DNA of 64,000 bases from Planococcus sp. SK3692. GTDB lineage: Bacteria > Bacillota > Bacilli > Bacillales_A > Planococcaceae. Below are positions 47,060 through 54,603 of this stretch, piece after piece (positions within the stretch are counted from its first letter, which is position 1; each line of letters starts with the position of its first letter). The notes under the pieces were generated by a model. The model had not been told where the DNA came from. It worked only from the letters and a program-made list of their open reading frames with translations, and made no database searches. Where the stretch lies: contig NZ_JARCHV010000001.1 in NCBI RefSeq assembly GCF_028890485.2, positions 620,001 through 684,000 on the forward strand. Direction: 5' to 3'. A program made the position numbers and the translations under genes.

Positions 47060-47105
47060 GCAAAAGGGCTGGAGAAAATTTTCATTTTCTCCAGCCTTTT
47101 TTTTA
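47060..47105. terminator. Bidirectional terminator between the M20 gene and ecsB
   Basis: AAAAGGGCTGGAGAAAAT/ATTTTCTCCAGCCTTTT stem with T8 to the right and AAAA to the left. Confidence 0.85.
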
Positions 47106-48326
47106 TTATTTTCGTTTGTTCAGCTGTGCCGATTTTCTTCTGGCACCTGCAAGCGTCACGACAGAAACAACAGCAATGACTGCCGCGACAAGAAGTGCTG
47201 TCGCAAACTGGACCAATGCTAATAGCAGGATCAATGCCGCGACAGCCTGAATCAACTGGACCGCAAGCACCCAATTCCACACCGCTTTTTCACGGCTATG
47301 CTTACTCAGCGGGAATAATTGGTCCATGCGGAAATGCTGGGACTGGTTCAAGCCTTGCCACAATTGAATCGTCGAAGCGAACGCCAAGGCCCCAGCAAAC
47401 AAAGCAATCGCGATTTGGAACGGGATGAGCCAAGCGCCGACCAGGATGATCAGCGTTAAACGCACCCATAGAAAGAACAATTCATCGGAACGAATGAACG
47501 TCCGGCTCACCAAATACAAATGGGCATTGGACGCTTTGCTCTTGATCAACCGGTAACCCGGGTTGAGCCATCTGCGCTCCCTCACTTTCCCTTTCAAATG
47601 CGGAACGTCGGTGAAATAATTGGCGAACTGGTAAAAGCGCAGCATGCGGTTTTCTTCCAATTCGATGAAATGGCCATAGGGGAATGCTTTTCCAACAGCA
47701 CGGCGCTCCAGCCATTTTCCGTAGAAAATCATCGCGAACAAAAACACCGCCGAAACAAGGATCCATCCGTCGACATACGACCAGGCAAACCCGGCAACGA
47801 GCAGAAACCGGATCGTGCGCTCGAGCCAGACTTTATGGCCATCGCTTGATTTTCGCCAGTAGAATTCGCTCCTGACATTCCACCATTTCACAAGCAGCAA
47901 AAGGATCGGAAAGCCTATCAAATAAGATGAAGGCAATCCGTATAAGGCGTTGATAAGCGGCAAAGAGACGATAAAGACGACGACCGGCAAATACAGCTGC
48001 GACACATACGTCCAGCGCAGTGCCGGTTTCAAATATTCATCAAGCCGGCTTTCAAGAGGCAGTAAATATACTCCGTCCGCCTGCTTTAATAACGTCACAG
48101 GAGGGCTGTAGGACAATAGCGCACCGAACAGCACTGCCATCAATAGCGCTGCCGGAAATTCCGGCGGCACATTTTGTACCCATTCGCTATAGGCATACCC
48201 GGCCGCCCCGATGGCGAACAGCATGACGACCGCAATATGACCGGTGACGATGAATTTTAAATAATTCTGGACTTCAGCGGTGTAGCGCCGGAGCCGCTTG
48301 TCCCAAACTTCATGCAGGTTCTTCAT
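47106..48326 (-). CDS. ecsB: ABC transporter permease EcsB
   Basis: Membrane subunit of the EcsAB transporter, needed in B. subtilis for secretion, competence and regulated intramembrane proteolysis by RasP. The 406-residue protein has about eight to ten hydrophobic helices. It starts MKNLHEVWDKRLRRYTAEVQ, the usual EcsB N-terminus. I prefer the ATG at 48324-48326, which is 9 nt after GAGG; the ATG at 48333 would abut that site. The 5' end overlaps ecsA by 17 bp. ecsC is absent; the next gene is the convergent M20 gene. Confidence 0.92.
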   Translation of the reverse strand: MKNLHEVWDKRLRRYTAEVQNYLKFIVTGHIAVVMLFAIGAAGYAYSEWVQNVPPEFPAALLMAVLFGALLSYSPPVTLLKQADGVYLLPLESRLDEYLKPALRWTYVSQLYLPVVVFIVSLPLINALYGLPSSYLIGFPILLLLVKWWNVRSEFYWRKSSDGHKVWLERTIRFLLVAGFAWSYVDGWILVSAVFLFAMIFYGKWLERRAVGKAFPYGHFIELEENRMLRFYQFANYFTDVPHLKGKVRERRWLNPGYRLIKSKASNAHLYLVSRTFIRSDELFFLWVRLTLIILVGAWLIPFQIAIALFAGALAFASTIQLWQGLNQSQHFRMDQLFPLSKHSREKAVWNWVLAVQLIQAVAALILLLALVQFATALLVAAVIAVVSVVTLAGARRKSAQLNKRK

Positions 48327-49059
48327 TGTCTTCATCCTCGGTCATCGCAATATACAAATCATCGAGTGAGGCATCGGGCATGCCGAATGCCTGGCGCAAC
48401 TCTGGCATCGTGCCCATTGCACGCACGCGCCCGTTGTGGAGCAGGATGATACGGTCGCAATAGCGTTCTGCGGTTGACAGGATATGGGTCGACATGAGCA
48501 CTGATGCACCGCTGCGCTTTTGCTGTTCCATCTGGTCAAGAAGCGATTTGATGCCGAGCGGGTCGAGCCCGACGAACGGTTCATCGATGATGTACAAATC
48601 CGGGTCGACGAGAAATGCGCTCATGATCATGACTTTCTGGCGCATCCCTTTTGAGAAATGAGACGGAAACCATTTCAGCCGCTTCTCCATGCGAAATTCC
48701 TTCAATAATTCGGCAGAACGCTGTTCGAATACATTTTGCTCCAGGCCATAAGCCATCGCTGTCAGTTCAAGATGTTCGCGCAATGTCAATTCCTCGTACA
48801 GCACGGGCGTTTCTGGAATATAGGAGAAAGCGGAGCGATAAGCGTCGATATCTTCCTCAAATGTTCGCCCGTTAAGGCGGATCGTCCCGGATTTCGGCTG
48901 CATGATGCCGATGATATGCTTGATGGTCGTACTCTTCCCAGCACCGTTCAAGCCGATCAAGCCGACCAATTCACCTTTTTCTATAGAAAAACTTACGTCT
49001 TTTAACACGGGCTTTCTTGTATAGCCACCCGTTAAATTTTCTACTTCCAATATTGCCAC
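48310..49059 (-). CDS. ecsA: ABC transporter ATP-binding protein EcsA
   Basis: ATPase of EcsAB. The 249-residue protein has Walker A GLNGAGKSTTIKH, the Q-loop SYIPETPVLYEELT, a signature-like HFSKGMRQKVMIM, Walker B LYIIDEPFVGLD and an H-loop MSTHIL. It starts at GTG 49057-49059 (MAILEVENLTGG in the product), which aligns with known EcsA and follows GAGGTG by 6 nt. It is divergent from hit, as in B. subtilis. Confidence 0.95.
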   Translation of the reverse strand: MAILEVENLTGGYTRKPVLKDVSFSIEKGELVGLIGLNGAGKSTTIKHIIGIMQPKSGTIRLNGRTFEEDIDAYRSAFSYIPETPVLYEELTLREHLELTAMAYGLEQNVFEQRSAELLKEFRMEKRLKWFPSHFSKGMRQKVMIMSAFLVDPDLYIIDEPFVGLDPLGIKSLLDQMEQQKRSGASVLMSTHILSTAERYCDRIILLHNGRVRAMGTMPELRQAFGMPDASLDDLYIAMTEDEDNEEPA

Positions 49060-49230
49060 TTTCAACACCTCTTTCTTCGTTTACTATTGTATCAAAATTG
49101 CGTGGCAAATTCTTTCAGGAAACGAGACGCTGATGCACCCGATTGGGCCAACTGAAATGTAGAATGACTGTCTCACTGAATATGGTAAACTGAAAAAAGA
49201 ACGGCCACCCATTACAGAAAGGATGAGTTT

Positions 49231-49662
49231 ATGAGCAATTGCATTTTTTGCAAAATCATTGCAGGGGAAATCCCGAGCGTCAAAGTGTACGAAGATGAGC
49301 ATGTCTATGCCTTTATGGACATCATGCCTTTGTCAAAAGGGCATACGCTGCTGATCCCGAAAACCCACCGTGAGTTTGTCTACGACATGACGCCGGAAGA
49401 AGCGGGCCAACTGTTCAGCGTAGCGCCGAAGATCGCCAGCGCCATCAAAGAGACCTTTGAACCCGAAGGTATGAATTTGTTGAACAACAACGGCCCAAAA
49501 GCCGGTCAAAGCGTGTTCCATTTCCATCTGCATTTCATCCCGCGCTACGGCGCAAGCGATGGATTTGGCGCGAAATGGATGACCAAAGAAAAAGAGTACA
49601 CCACGGAGAAGATCCAGGAACTTGCCGAGCAAGTGAAATCCAAGCTAGCCTCTGAGGCTTGA
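49231..49662 (+). CDS. hit: HIT family protein
   Basis: A histidine-triad nucleotide hydrolase of the Hint branch, acting on AMP-linked substrates. The 143-residue protein has the zinc/N-terminal Cys motif CIFCKIIAGE and the active-site triad in VFHFHLHFIPR (His-x-His-x-His). GAAAGGATG precedes the ATG. It diverges from ecsA; the conserved neighbourhood hit-ecsAB supports the assignment. The physiological substrate is unknown. Confidence 0.95.
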   Translation: MSNCIFCKIIAGEIPSVKVYEDEHVYAFMDIMPLSKGHTLLIPKTHREFVYDMTPEEAGQLFSVAPKIASAIKETFEPEGMNLLNNNGPKAGQSVFHFHLHFIPRYGASDGFGAKWMTKEKEYTTEKIQELAEQVKSKLASEA

Positions 49663-49739
49663 TTTTCTGTGCTGCACGAGATAAGATCGTAATACGTTTT
49701 TCGCCGGCGGCCACGAGGGCACGTCCGGGAAAAAGAAAC

Positions 49740-49763
49740 TAGCTTGAGCTGAGGAGAGATGAG
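49740..49763 (+). promoter_or_regulatory. Candidate TRAP-binding site over the trpP ribosome-binding site
   Basis: Phased triplets TAG (49740), GAG (49746), GAG (49751), GAG (49756) and GAG (49761) have spacers of 3, 2, 2 and 2 nt and cover the Shine-Dalgarno. B. subtilis TRAP represses trpP translation through such repeats. Only five are well phased here, fewer than usual, so chance in a GAG-rich RBS is possible. Confidence 0.45.
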
Positions 49764-49765
49764 AA

Positions 49766-50299
49766 ATGAATACGAAAAATCTTGTGTTAATGGCGCTGCT
49801 TGTCAGCGTAGGTGCGACATTGTACGTGATGATCCCAGGCATCAATGGCGGGATGAAACCCGACTTTATGCTGACGATGATGTTTATTGGAATCCTGTTA
49901 TTCCGTGACGTGAAAAGCGTCTTTTTGCTCGCTGTCACGACGGGAATTATTTCTGGATTGTTTTCAAGCTTTCCGGGAGGCTTTTTCCCGAACATCGTCG
50001 ATAAATTCGTTACCGCATTCGTCTTTTTCGCGCTTGTGTCGCTATTGAAAAAGCATGCGGCCAAGCTGCCGGTCGGCATTGCGCTCGCTGCGTTCGGGAC
50101 GGTTCTGTCAGGAACTATTTTCCTATCAGCTGCCATCTTCATGTTAGGCGCTGACATCCCGTTCACGCTTTTGCTCGCAACAGTCGTCGTTCCGGCAACC
50201 GTCATGAACGGTGTTGCCTTTGCGGTCATGTTCCCGATCGTCACAGGGCTTATGAAACGCTCGAACTTCCAAAGTTCTGCACCCGCACAGGCTCGCTGA
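49766..50299 (+). CDS. trpP: Tryptophan transporter TrpP
   Basis: A 177-residue hydrophobic protein with about five to six transmembrane helices matches TrpP (YhaG): N-terminal NLVLMALLVSVGATLYVMIP, the GGMKPDFMLTMMFIGILLF segment, and the SSFPGGFFPNIVDKFV loop. It probably imports tryptophan with a coupling ion. The position between hit and yhaH matches B. subtilis. The ATG follows a GAG-rich Shine-Dalgarno that may bind the TRAP regulator. Confidence 0.92.
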   Translation: MNTKNLVLMALLVSVGATLYVMIPGINGGMKPDFMLTMMFIGILLFRDVKSVFLLAVTTGIISGLFSSFPGGFFPNIVDKFVTAFVFFALVSLLKKHAAKLPVGIALAAFGTVLSGTIFLSAAIFMLGADIPFTLLLATVVVPATVMNGVAFAVMFPIVTGLMKRSNFQSSAPAQAR

Positions 50300-50307
50300 T
50301 GCCTAAA

Positions 50308-50342
50308 ATGCCTTTCCCTTTCACAGGGAAAGGCATTTTTTA
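50308..50342 (+). terminator. Terminator of trpP
   Basis: ATGCCTTTCCC/GGGAAAGGCAT stem followed by TTTTTT, 9 bp after the stop. Confidence 0.85.
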
Positions 50343-50343
50343 T

Positions 50344-50357
50344 TGAATAGCCATTCA
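50344..50357. promoter_or_regulatory. TGAAT-N4-ATTCA palindrome upstream of yhaH
   Basis: TGAATAGCCATTCA has 5-bp perfect arms like the outer arms of TetR-type operators. It is about 65 bp before the yhaH RBS. No regulator can be assigned. Confidence 0.3.
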
Positions 50358-50422
50358 TTCCATGTTTTAATTAAGTGAAATAAAGGAAAAGAAAGATAGA
50401 TACGAAAGGAGCGCTTACACTC

Positions 50423-50863
50423 ATGAAAGTTACGAATTTTTTTGCAGGTCTTGGTGCCGGCCTAATCGCCGGTGCTGTAACAGCCATCCTCTCCACTCCG
50501 AAATCCGGTGAGGAATTGCGCACTTCCATCAAATCGAGCGGCTCGGAATGGAAAGAATCGATGAACGAGCTGAAAGCCCGCATCAATGAATTAAAAGAGT
50601 CGATCAACCACTTGACAGAAGAATCGAAAACACAAGTACCTGAAGCCGTAGATGGCTTGAAAGCATCCCTCCAATCTTGGCAAGAAGGCACAGCGCCAGC
50701 GAAAGAACATTTGCAGCTAGAGATCAAAGCAATCCAAAATTCCATCGAACAGCTGCAGGCATCGATCAGCAAAGATAAAGGCGAAGAAGAAGAGAAAAAA
50801 GACAAACCGACGAAAATCGATCCGAAAAAAGCGGAAAATAAAGATGATTCTGAGACAGCTTGA
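50423..50863 (+). CDS. YtxH-domain protein YhaH-like
   Basis: This 146-residue protein has one N-terminal transmembrane segment ([20 protein letters not shown], about 5-24). A long charged coiled coil follows (about 35-118: [20 protein letters not shown]), then a lysine/glutamate-rich disordered tail. YtxH proteins are often stress-associated membrane-anchored helical proteins; the function is unknown. It lies between trpP and hpr as yhaH does in B. subtilis. Confidence 0.85.
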   Translation: MKVTNFFAGLGAGLIAGAVTAILSTPKSGEELRTSIKSSGSEWKESMNELKARINELKESINHLTEESKTQVPEAVDGLKASLQSWQEGTAPAKEHLQLEIKAIQNSIEQLQASISKDKGEEEEKKDKPTKIDPKKAENKDDSETA

Positions 50864-50889
50864 CCATCATTGGTCAGGTTGTTTTTTTT
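50860..50889 (+). terminator. Terminator of yhaH
   Basis: Short TTGACCA/TGGTCAG stem near the stop, followed by GTTGTTTTTTTT. Confidence 0.65.
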
Positions 50890-50978
50890 CGACTAAATTA
50901 TTTTACTATTCTCACTTTAATTCACTTTGCTTTATTGCTATAATAAAGAAAATATTTCCGGTGAAAGTTGGTGCTCGT

Positions 50979-51539
50979 GTGAATGACAAAGAATACACAA
51001 TGAAAGAAGCTATGCTGTACAGCCAAAGAATTGGGCAATTATCGAAAGCGTTATGGAAAGCAGTGGAGAAAGATTGGCAGATGTGGATAAAACCTTATGA
51101 CCTGAATATTAATGAACATCACATTTTATGGATTTCCTACCATTTGAAAGGAGCCTCTATTTCCGACGTGGCCAAGTTTGGGGTCATGCACGTCTCAACC
51201 GCATTCAATTTTTCAAAAAAACTTGAAGAACGCGAATTGCTGTCCTTCTCGAAACGCGATACCGACAAACGCAATACATATGTCGAACTCACACAAAAAG
51301 GCGAAGAGTTGATGCAGGAGATGATTGAACGCTACCACGACACGCCTCATTCAGTCGTCGACGGCTCTATCCCACTTCGCAATCTATACGGGAAATTCCC
51401 CGAATTCATGGATGTCATGGCCATCATCCGTAATATCTATGGCGATGATTTCATGGAGATTTTCGAAGCTTCTTTCAAAAATATCGAGAACCGTTTCAAT
51501 GAGGAAAACCACGTTTTAACCGACAATAAAAACTCCTGA
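50979..51539 (+). CDS. hpr: MarR-family regulator Hpr/ScoC
   Basis: Transition-state repressor of extracellular proteases, peptide uptake and sporulation in B. subtilis. The 186-residue protein has the long, strongly conserved Hpr core [20 protein letters not shown], then [20 protein letters not shown], and the recognition helix region [20 protein letters not shown]. The wing is [13 protein letters not shown] placed the start at GTG 50979-50981 because it gives the family-length N-terminus; the Shine-Dalgarno (GGTG) is weak, and an ATG at 51000 is an alternative. A TATAAT box at 50939-50944 likely belongs to its promoter. Confidence 0.93.
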   Translation: MNDKEYTMKEAMLYSQRIGQLSKALWKAVEKDWQMWIKPYDLNINEHHILWISYHLKGASISDVAKFGVMHVSTAFNFSKKLEERELLSFSKRDTDKRNTYVELTQKGEELMQEMIERYHDTPHSVVDGSIPLRNLYGKFPEFMDVMAIIRNIYGDDFMEIFEASFKNIENRFNEENHVLTDNKNS

Positions 51540-51545
51540 AAAACA

Positions 51546-51563
51546 CGGTGAAATATTTCACCG
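51546..51563. promoter_or_regulatory. Perfect 18-bp palindrome downstream of hpr
   Basis: CGGTGAAATATTTCACCG has 9-bp perfect arms. It lies 7 bp after the hpr stop and about 80 bp before the DUF3267-like gene. There is no T-run, so it is not a standard terminator; it could be an operator or an RNA-stability hairpin. Confidence 0.4.
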
Positions 51564-51643
51564 AAGAAGCTTGCATTCCCTCAGGAAACGTTGTATTGTA
51601 TGTATCGGCTCGTTAACACTATACATCAATGGGAGATACGCAT

Positions 51644-52189
51644 ATGCATTGCTGGAAAACAATCAACGTAAAAAAACAATACGGTTCTGACCGCCTGTTC
51701 TTCATTTCCGCGCTAATCGGCGCCGGGGTTTTCACCAGCTATTACATGCTGCTAGCCATCATGTATGCCGACCCGTTATCCGACCAGAACTTTTTACTGT
51801 TCATGATCGGGATGCTGGCAATCTACCCTATCCATAAACTTTTGCATCTTCTGCCATTACTCGGAAGCCGCAAATGCTTGAAAATTAGCATGCGCAAGCA
51901 ATTGAAGCTGTGCCCGACGATTTCTTTGTATATTAAAGAACCGGTGCGGAAATCACGCTTCATGCTGGCGCTTGTGGCACCATTCGCAGTCATCAACACG
52001 ACCATTATCGCGCTGAGCATCATTTGGCCGGCCTATAGCCATTATTTCGCCATTTTGCTTGCGTACCATAGCGCTATGTCCGTGACGGATTTGATCTATA
52101 TCCGTAATCTGGCGCGCTCGCCACGGCACGCACTTATCGAAGAGACAGACACTGGATTTGAGATCCTGGTGCCGCAGCCAATTGCCTGA
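51644..52189 (+). CDS. DUF3267-like membrane protein with degenerate HExxH
   Basis: A 181-residue membrane protein with about four hydrophobic helices (about 19-38, 50-66, 108-135, 142-160). It resembles the DUF3267 putative zinc metalloprotease family, in which the second helix carries HExxH. Here the motif reads HKLLH (in IHKLLHLLPLL), so Lys replaces the catalytic Glu and proteolysis is unlikely. The family assignment is by pattern only. I prefer the ATG at 51644 (GGGAGA 7 nt upstream) over that at 51629. Confidence 0.65.
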   Translation: MHCWKTINVKKQYGSDRLFFISALIGAGVFTSYYMLLAIMYADPLSDQNFLLFMIGMLAIYPIHKLLHLLPLLGSRKCLKISMRKQLKLCPTISLYIKEPVRKSRFMLALVAPFAVINTTIIALSIIWPAYSHYFAILLAYHSAMSVTDLIYIRNLARSPRHALIEETDTGFEILVPQPIA

Positions 52190-52248
52190 CCTGCTTTTTT
52201 CTTTCCATTTTGCTATAATGGAAGTTAAGGTCAGAGGGGAGGAAACTC

Positions 52249-52434
52249 ATGATAGTCGCATTCGTCGTAATGTTCTCCGTGTTTTATGTGTTCCAAATCA
52301 ATCGGATGACATATGCACTTGTTACATCCCGGGAAATTCCTGAGGAAAACCACGAAAAGATTTTTCGCACCATTAACATATTGATTTTAATCCTGCTCGT
52401 TTCATTATATGTCGGGGTTGAATTCACCCCGTAA
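52249..52434 (+). CDS. Small two-helix membrane protein, unknown function
   Basis: A 61-residue protein with two predicted transmembrane helices (about 1-18 and 40-58) joined by a charged loop (SREIPEENHEKIF). A strong GAGGGGAGG site precedes the ATG, and TATAAT at 52213-52218 may be its -10 box. A terminator follows immediately. It sits between hpr and prsA, where Bacillales carry variable small genes. I do not recognise a family. Confidence 0.7.
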   Translation: MIVAFVVMFSVFYVFQINRMTYALVTSREIPEENHEKIFRTINILILILLVSLYVGVEFTP

Positions 52435-52461
52435 GCACTTGCCCGAGCAAGTGCTTTTTCT
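52433..52461 (+). terminator. Terminator of the small membrane-protein gene
   Basis: AAGCACTTGC/GCAAGTGCTT stem, loop ccga, then TTTTTC. Confidence 0.8.
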
Positions 52462-52683
52462 ATGGAAATATTCGCGATCCCCTTGCCCTTTAATGAATTC
52501 GCAATTTTTTGGAACTTTTTATTTTTTCATTCGTTTATGATATAGTAACTACGGCATCTATTGAAAATACACGCAAAAACAGTACGCGGCACTACGCTCG
52601 CGGCTATCATTCTTTTGCGGAAAATCAACAGCCCACACCTATAAATTCAACTTAGATTGAAAGAAAGTTAGGAGCGAACATTG

Positions 52684-53613
52684 ATGAAGAAATCAGCCTT
52701 TACCCTTTCCATCGCAGCAGCGGTTCTTGCACTTTCCGCATGCAGCGACAATGGTTCCGATAGCGAAGTGCTCGTCACTTCCGATGCGGGAGACGTGACA
52801 AAAGATGAACTATACGAAGAGATGAAAACCTCTGTCGGCGATCAAGCCATCCAAATCTTGATGATTGAGAAAGTATTGGGCGCTAATTATGAAGTGTCAG
52901 ACGAAGAAGTAGAAGCGGAACTTGAAAGCAATAAAGAAGAAATGGGCGAAAACTTCGAACAATTTCTCGCTCAGAACAACCATACAGAAGAAAGCTATAA
53001 AAAAGTCATCCGCTTGAACTTGCTTCAGGAAAAAGCTTTGACAGAAGACGTCGAAGTGACGGATGAAGAAATTGAAGAACGCTACGAACGCCAAGGAACG
53101 GAATTGAATGCCCGCCATATCCTCGTTGCGGACGAAGAAACAGCCAACGAAGTGAAAACGAAACTCGACGATGGCGGTGATTTCGCTGAGCTGGCAGAAG
53201 AATATTCTACTGACCCAGGATCAGCTGCTAACGGCGGTTCCCTTGATTGGTTCGGCACAGGCGCTATGGTCCCTGAATTTGAAGATGCGGCTTATTCCCT
53301 CGAAGTCGATGAAATCAGCGAACCTGTCCAATCGCAGCACGGTTTCCACATTATCCAAGTGACTGAAACACGCGAAGTCGAAGGCCAAGAGCCGCTTGAA
53401 GACCAGCGCGAAGCTCTGCGTTCTGAAATCGCCATGTCCAAAGCGGATCAATCTACTTTGCTTCCGAAAGTTGCCGCTTTGATGGAAGAAGCGAATATCG
53501 ACATCAAAGACGAAGAACTTGAAGGCGCATTAGATGAAATCCTTAACACAGAACCAGCTCCTGAAGAAGGAGCCCCAACTGAAGAAGAGACGGAAGAAAC
53601 TCCGGCTGAATAA
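52684..53613 (+). CDS. prsA: Foldase lipoprotein PrsA
   Basis: An extracytoplasmic parvulin-type peptidyl-prolyl isomerase that folds exported proteins at the membrane-wall interface. The 309-residue protein has a lipoprotein signal ([20 protein letters not shown]; lipobox LSAC). An N-terminal chaperone region is followed by a PpiC domain at about 140-232 ([41 protein letters not shown]). A disordered Glu/Pro-rich C-terminus ends it. It is modified by Lgt. A leader of over 100 nt precedes it (52462-52683) with a TATAGT -10 candidate near 52541; I see no riboswitch. Confidence 0.96.
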   Translation: MKKSAFTLSIAAAVLALSACSDNGSDSEVLVTSDAGDVTKDELYEEMKTSVGDQAIQILMIEKVLGANYEVSDEEVEAELESNKEEMGENFEQFLAQNNHTEESYKKVIRLNLLQEKALTEDVEVTDEEIEERYERQGTELNARHILVADEETANEVKTKLDDGGDFAELAEEYSTDPGSAANGGSLDWFGTGAMVPEFEDAAYSLEVDEISEPVQSQHGFHIIQVTETREVEGQEPLEDQREALRSEIAMSKADQSTLLPKVAALMEEANIDIKDEELEGALDEILNTEPAPEEGAPTEEETEETPAE

Positions 53614-53618
53614 ACATA

Positions 53619-53657
53619 GCAAAACCCCCGACATCTTTGTCGGGGGTTTTTGTGTAT
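53619..53657. terminator. Terminator between prsA and yhaM
   Basis: AAAACCCCCGACA/TGTCGGGGGTTTTT stem with A- and T-rich flanks, shared by convergent genes. Confidence 0.85.
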
Positions 53658-53664
53658 TTCTGTA

Positions 53665-54603
53665 TTATAGTTTCGGCTTGTAGAATGAGCGGTTGTCGAG
53701 CGCGAAGACGCGTTCCGAGAACTCGCCTTCTTTTGTTTTTCCGAGCACGCGGTCGAGCATCATCATTTTGGCATCGATATTGTCGATATAATGGAGGATT
53801 TCCGCCTCTTTTATCATCGGCTTTTTCGGGCTGCCCCATTCTTCCTTGCCGTGATGCGACAAAACGATATGTTGAAGGACCATCACTTCTTCCCCTTCAA
53901 TGCCGAGTTCTTCCGCCGCTTTTGCGATTTCAGTCACCATGATTGAAATATGGCCAAGTAAATTGCCTTCCACCGTGTAAGTCGTCGCGATCGGCCCTGA
54001 AAGTTCAAAGACTTTGCCGATATCGTGAAGGATAATTCCAGAATACAGTAAATCCTTATCCAGGCTCGGGTACACTTCGCAAATGGCCTTGCCGAGTTTG
54101 AGCATTGACACCACATGATCCGCAAGTCCTGATACATAATCGTGGTGATTGCGCGTCGCCGCCGGGAAAGTTAGGAATTGCTGCTGGTATTTCTTCAGGA
54201 TATGGCGCGTGATGCGCTGGATTTGGGGATTTTCCATTTCGAACAGGAACTTCGTCACTTCTTCATGCAATTCGTCCGCACTTTGTGCCGCCGAAGGCAA
54301 AAACTCAGCAATCGACAAGTTCTCTTCCGGTTTTGCCGGGCGGATGCTTTTGATGCGCAGCTGGTTTTTGCCGCGGTAATTATGGATCTCCCCACCGACT
54401 CGGACAATCGTTTCTGCTGCGTACATCCGTTCATGTTCGTCTTTCGTGTCCCATAACTTTGCCTCAATGTCCCCGCTTTTGTCCTGTAGAACGAGTGACA
54501 TGAATGGATTGCCGGTCGTCGTGACGCCTTTGACCGATTGTTTGATCAATAGAAAATCATCGACCGTCTCCCCGACAGCGCGTGTTGTAATTCCTTTTGT
54601 CAT
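53665..54603 (-). CDS. yhaM: 3'-5' exoribonuclease YhaM
   Basis: Exonuclease that trims RNA (and DNA) 3' ends. The 312-residue protein has an N-terminal OB-fold (about 15-90, [20 protein letters not shown]) and a C-terminal HD hydrolase domain. Metal ligands are seen in [25 protein letters not shown] and [13 protein letters not shown]. It is the last gene of yhaONM, its start overlapping the yhaN stop in ATGA, and may act with the YhaO nuclease in DNA-end or RNA turnover. Confidence 0.95.
   Translation of the reverse strand: MTKGITTRAVGETVDDFLLIKQSVKGVTTTGNPFMSLVLQDKSGDIEAKLWDTKDEHERMYAAETIVRVGGEIHNYRGKNQLRIKSIRPAKPEENLSIAEFLPSAAQSADELHEEVTKFLFEMENPQIQRITRHILKKYQQQFLTFPAATRNHHDYVSGLADHVVSMLKLGKAICEVYPSLDKDLLYSGIILHDIGKVFELSGPIATTYTVEGNLLGHISIMVTEIAKAAEELGIEGEEVMVLQHIVLSHHGKEEWGSPKKPMIKEAEILHYIDNIDAKMMMLDRVLGKTKEGEFSERVFALDNRSFYKPKL

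Noticed and set aside
21303-47105. Similar GGAGAAA...TTTCTCC cores in several terminators (21303, 31708, 47060), considered as a dispersed mobile repeat
   Set aside because: Each is flanked by A- and T-runs and sits exactly between convergent genes; similarity is limited to the hairpin tip and fits ordinary bidirectional terminators.
49645-50358. 237-codon minus-strand frame antisense to trpP
   Set aside because: trpP has clear family identity and a Shine-Dalgarno; the antisense frame has none.
52462-52683. Long prsA leader considered as a riboswitch or T-box
   Set aside because: No T-box sequence, specifier loop or known aptamer core is visible and no competing terminator hairpin precedes the RBS.
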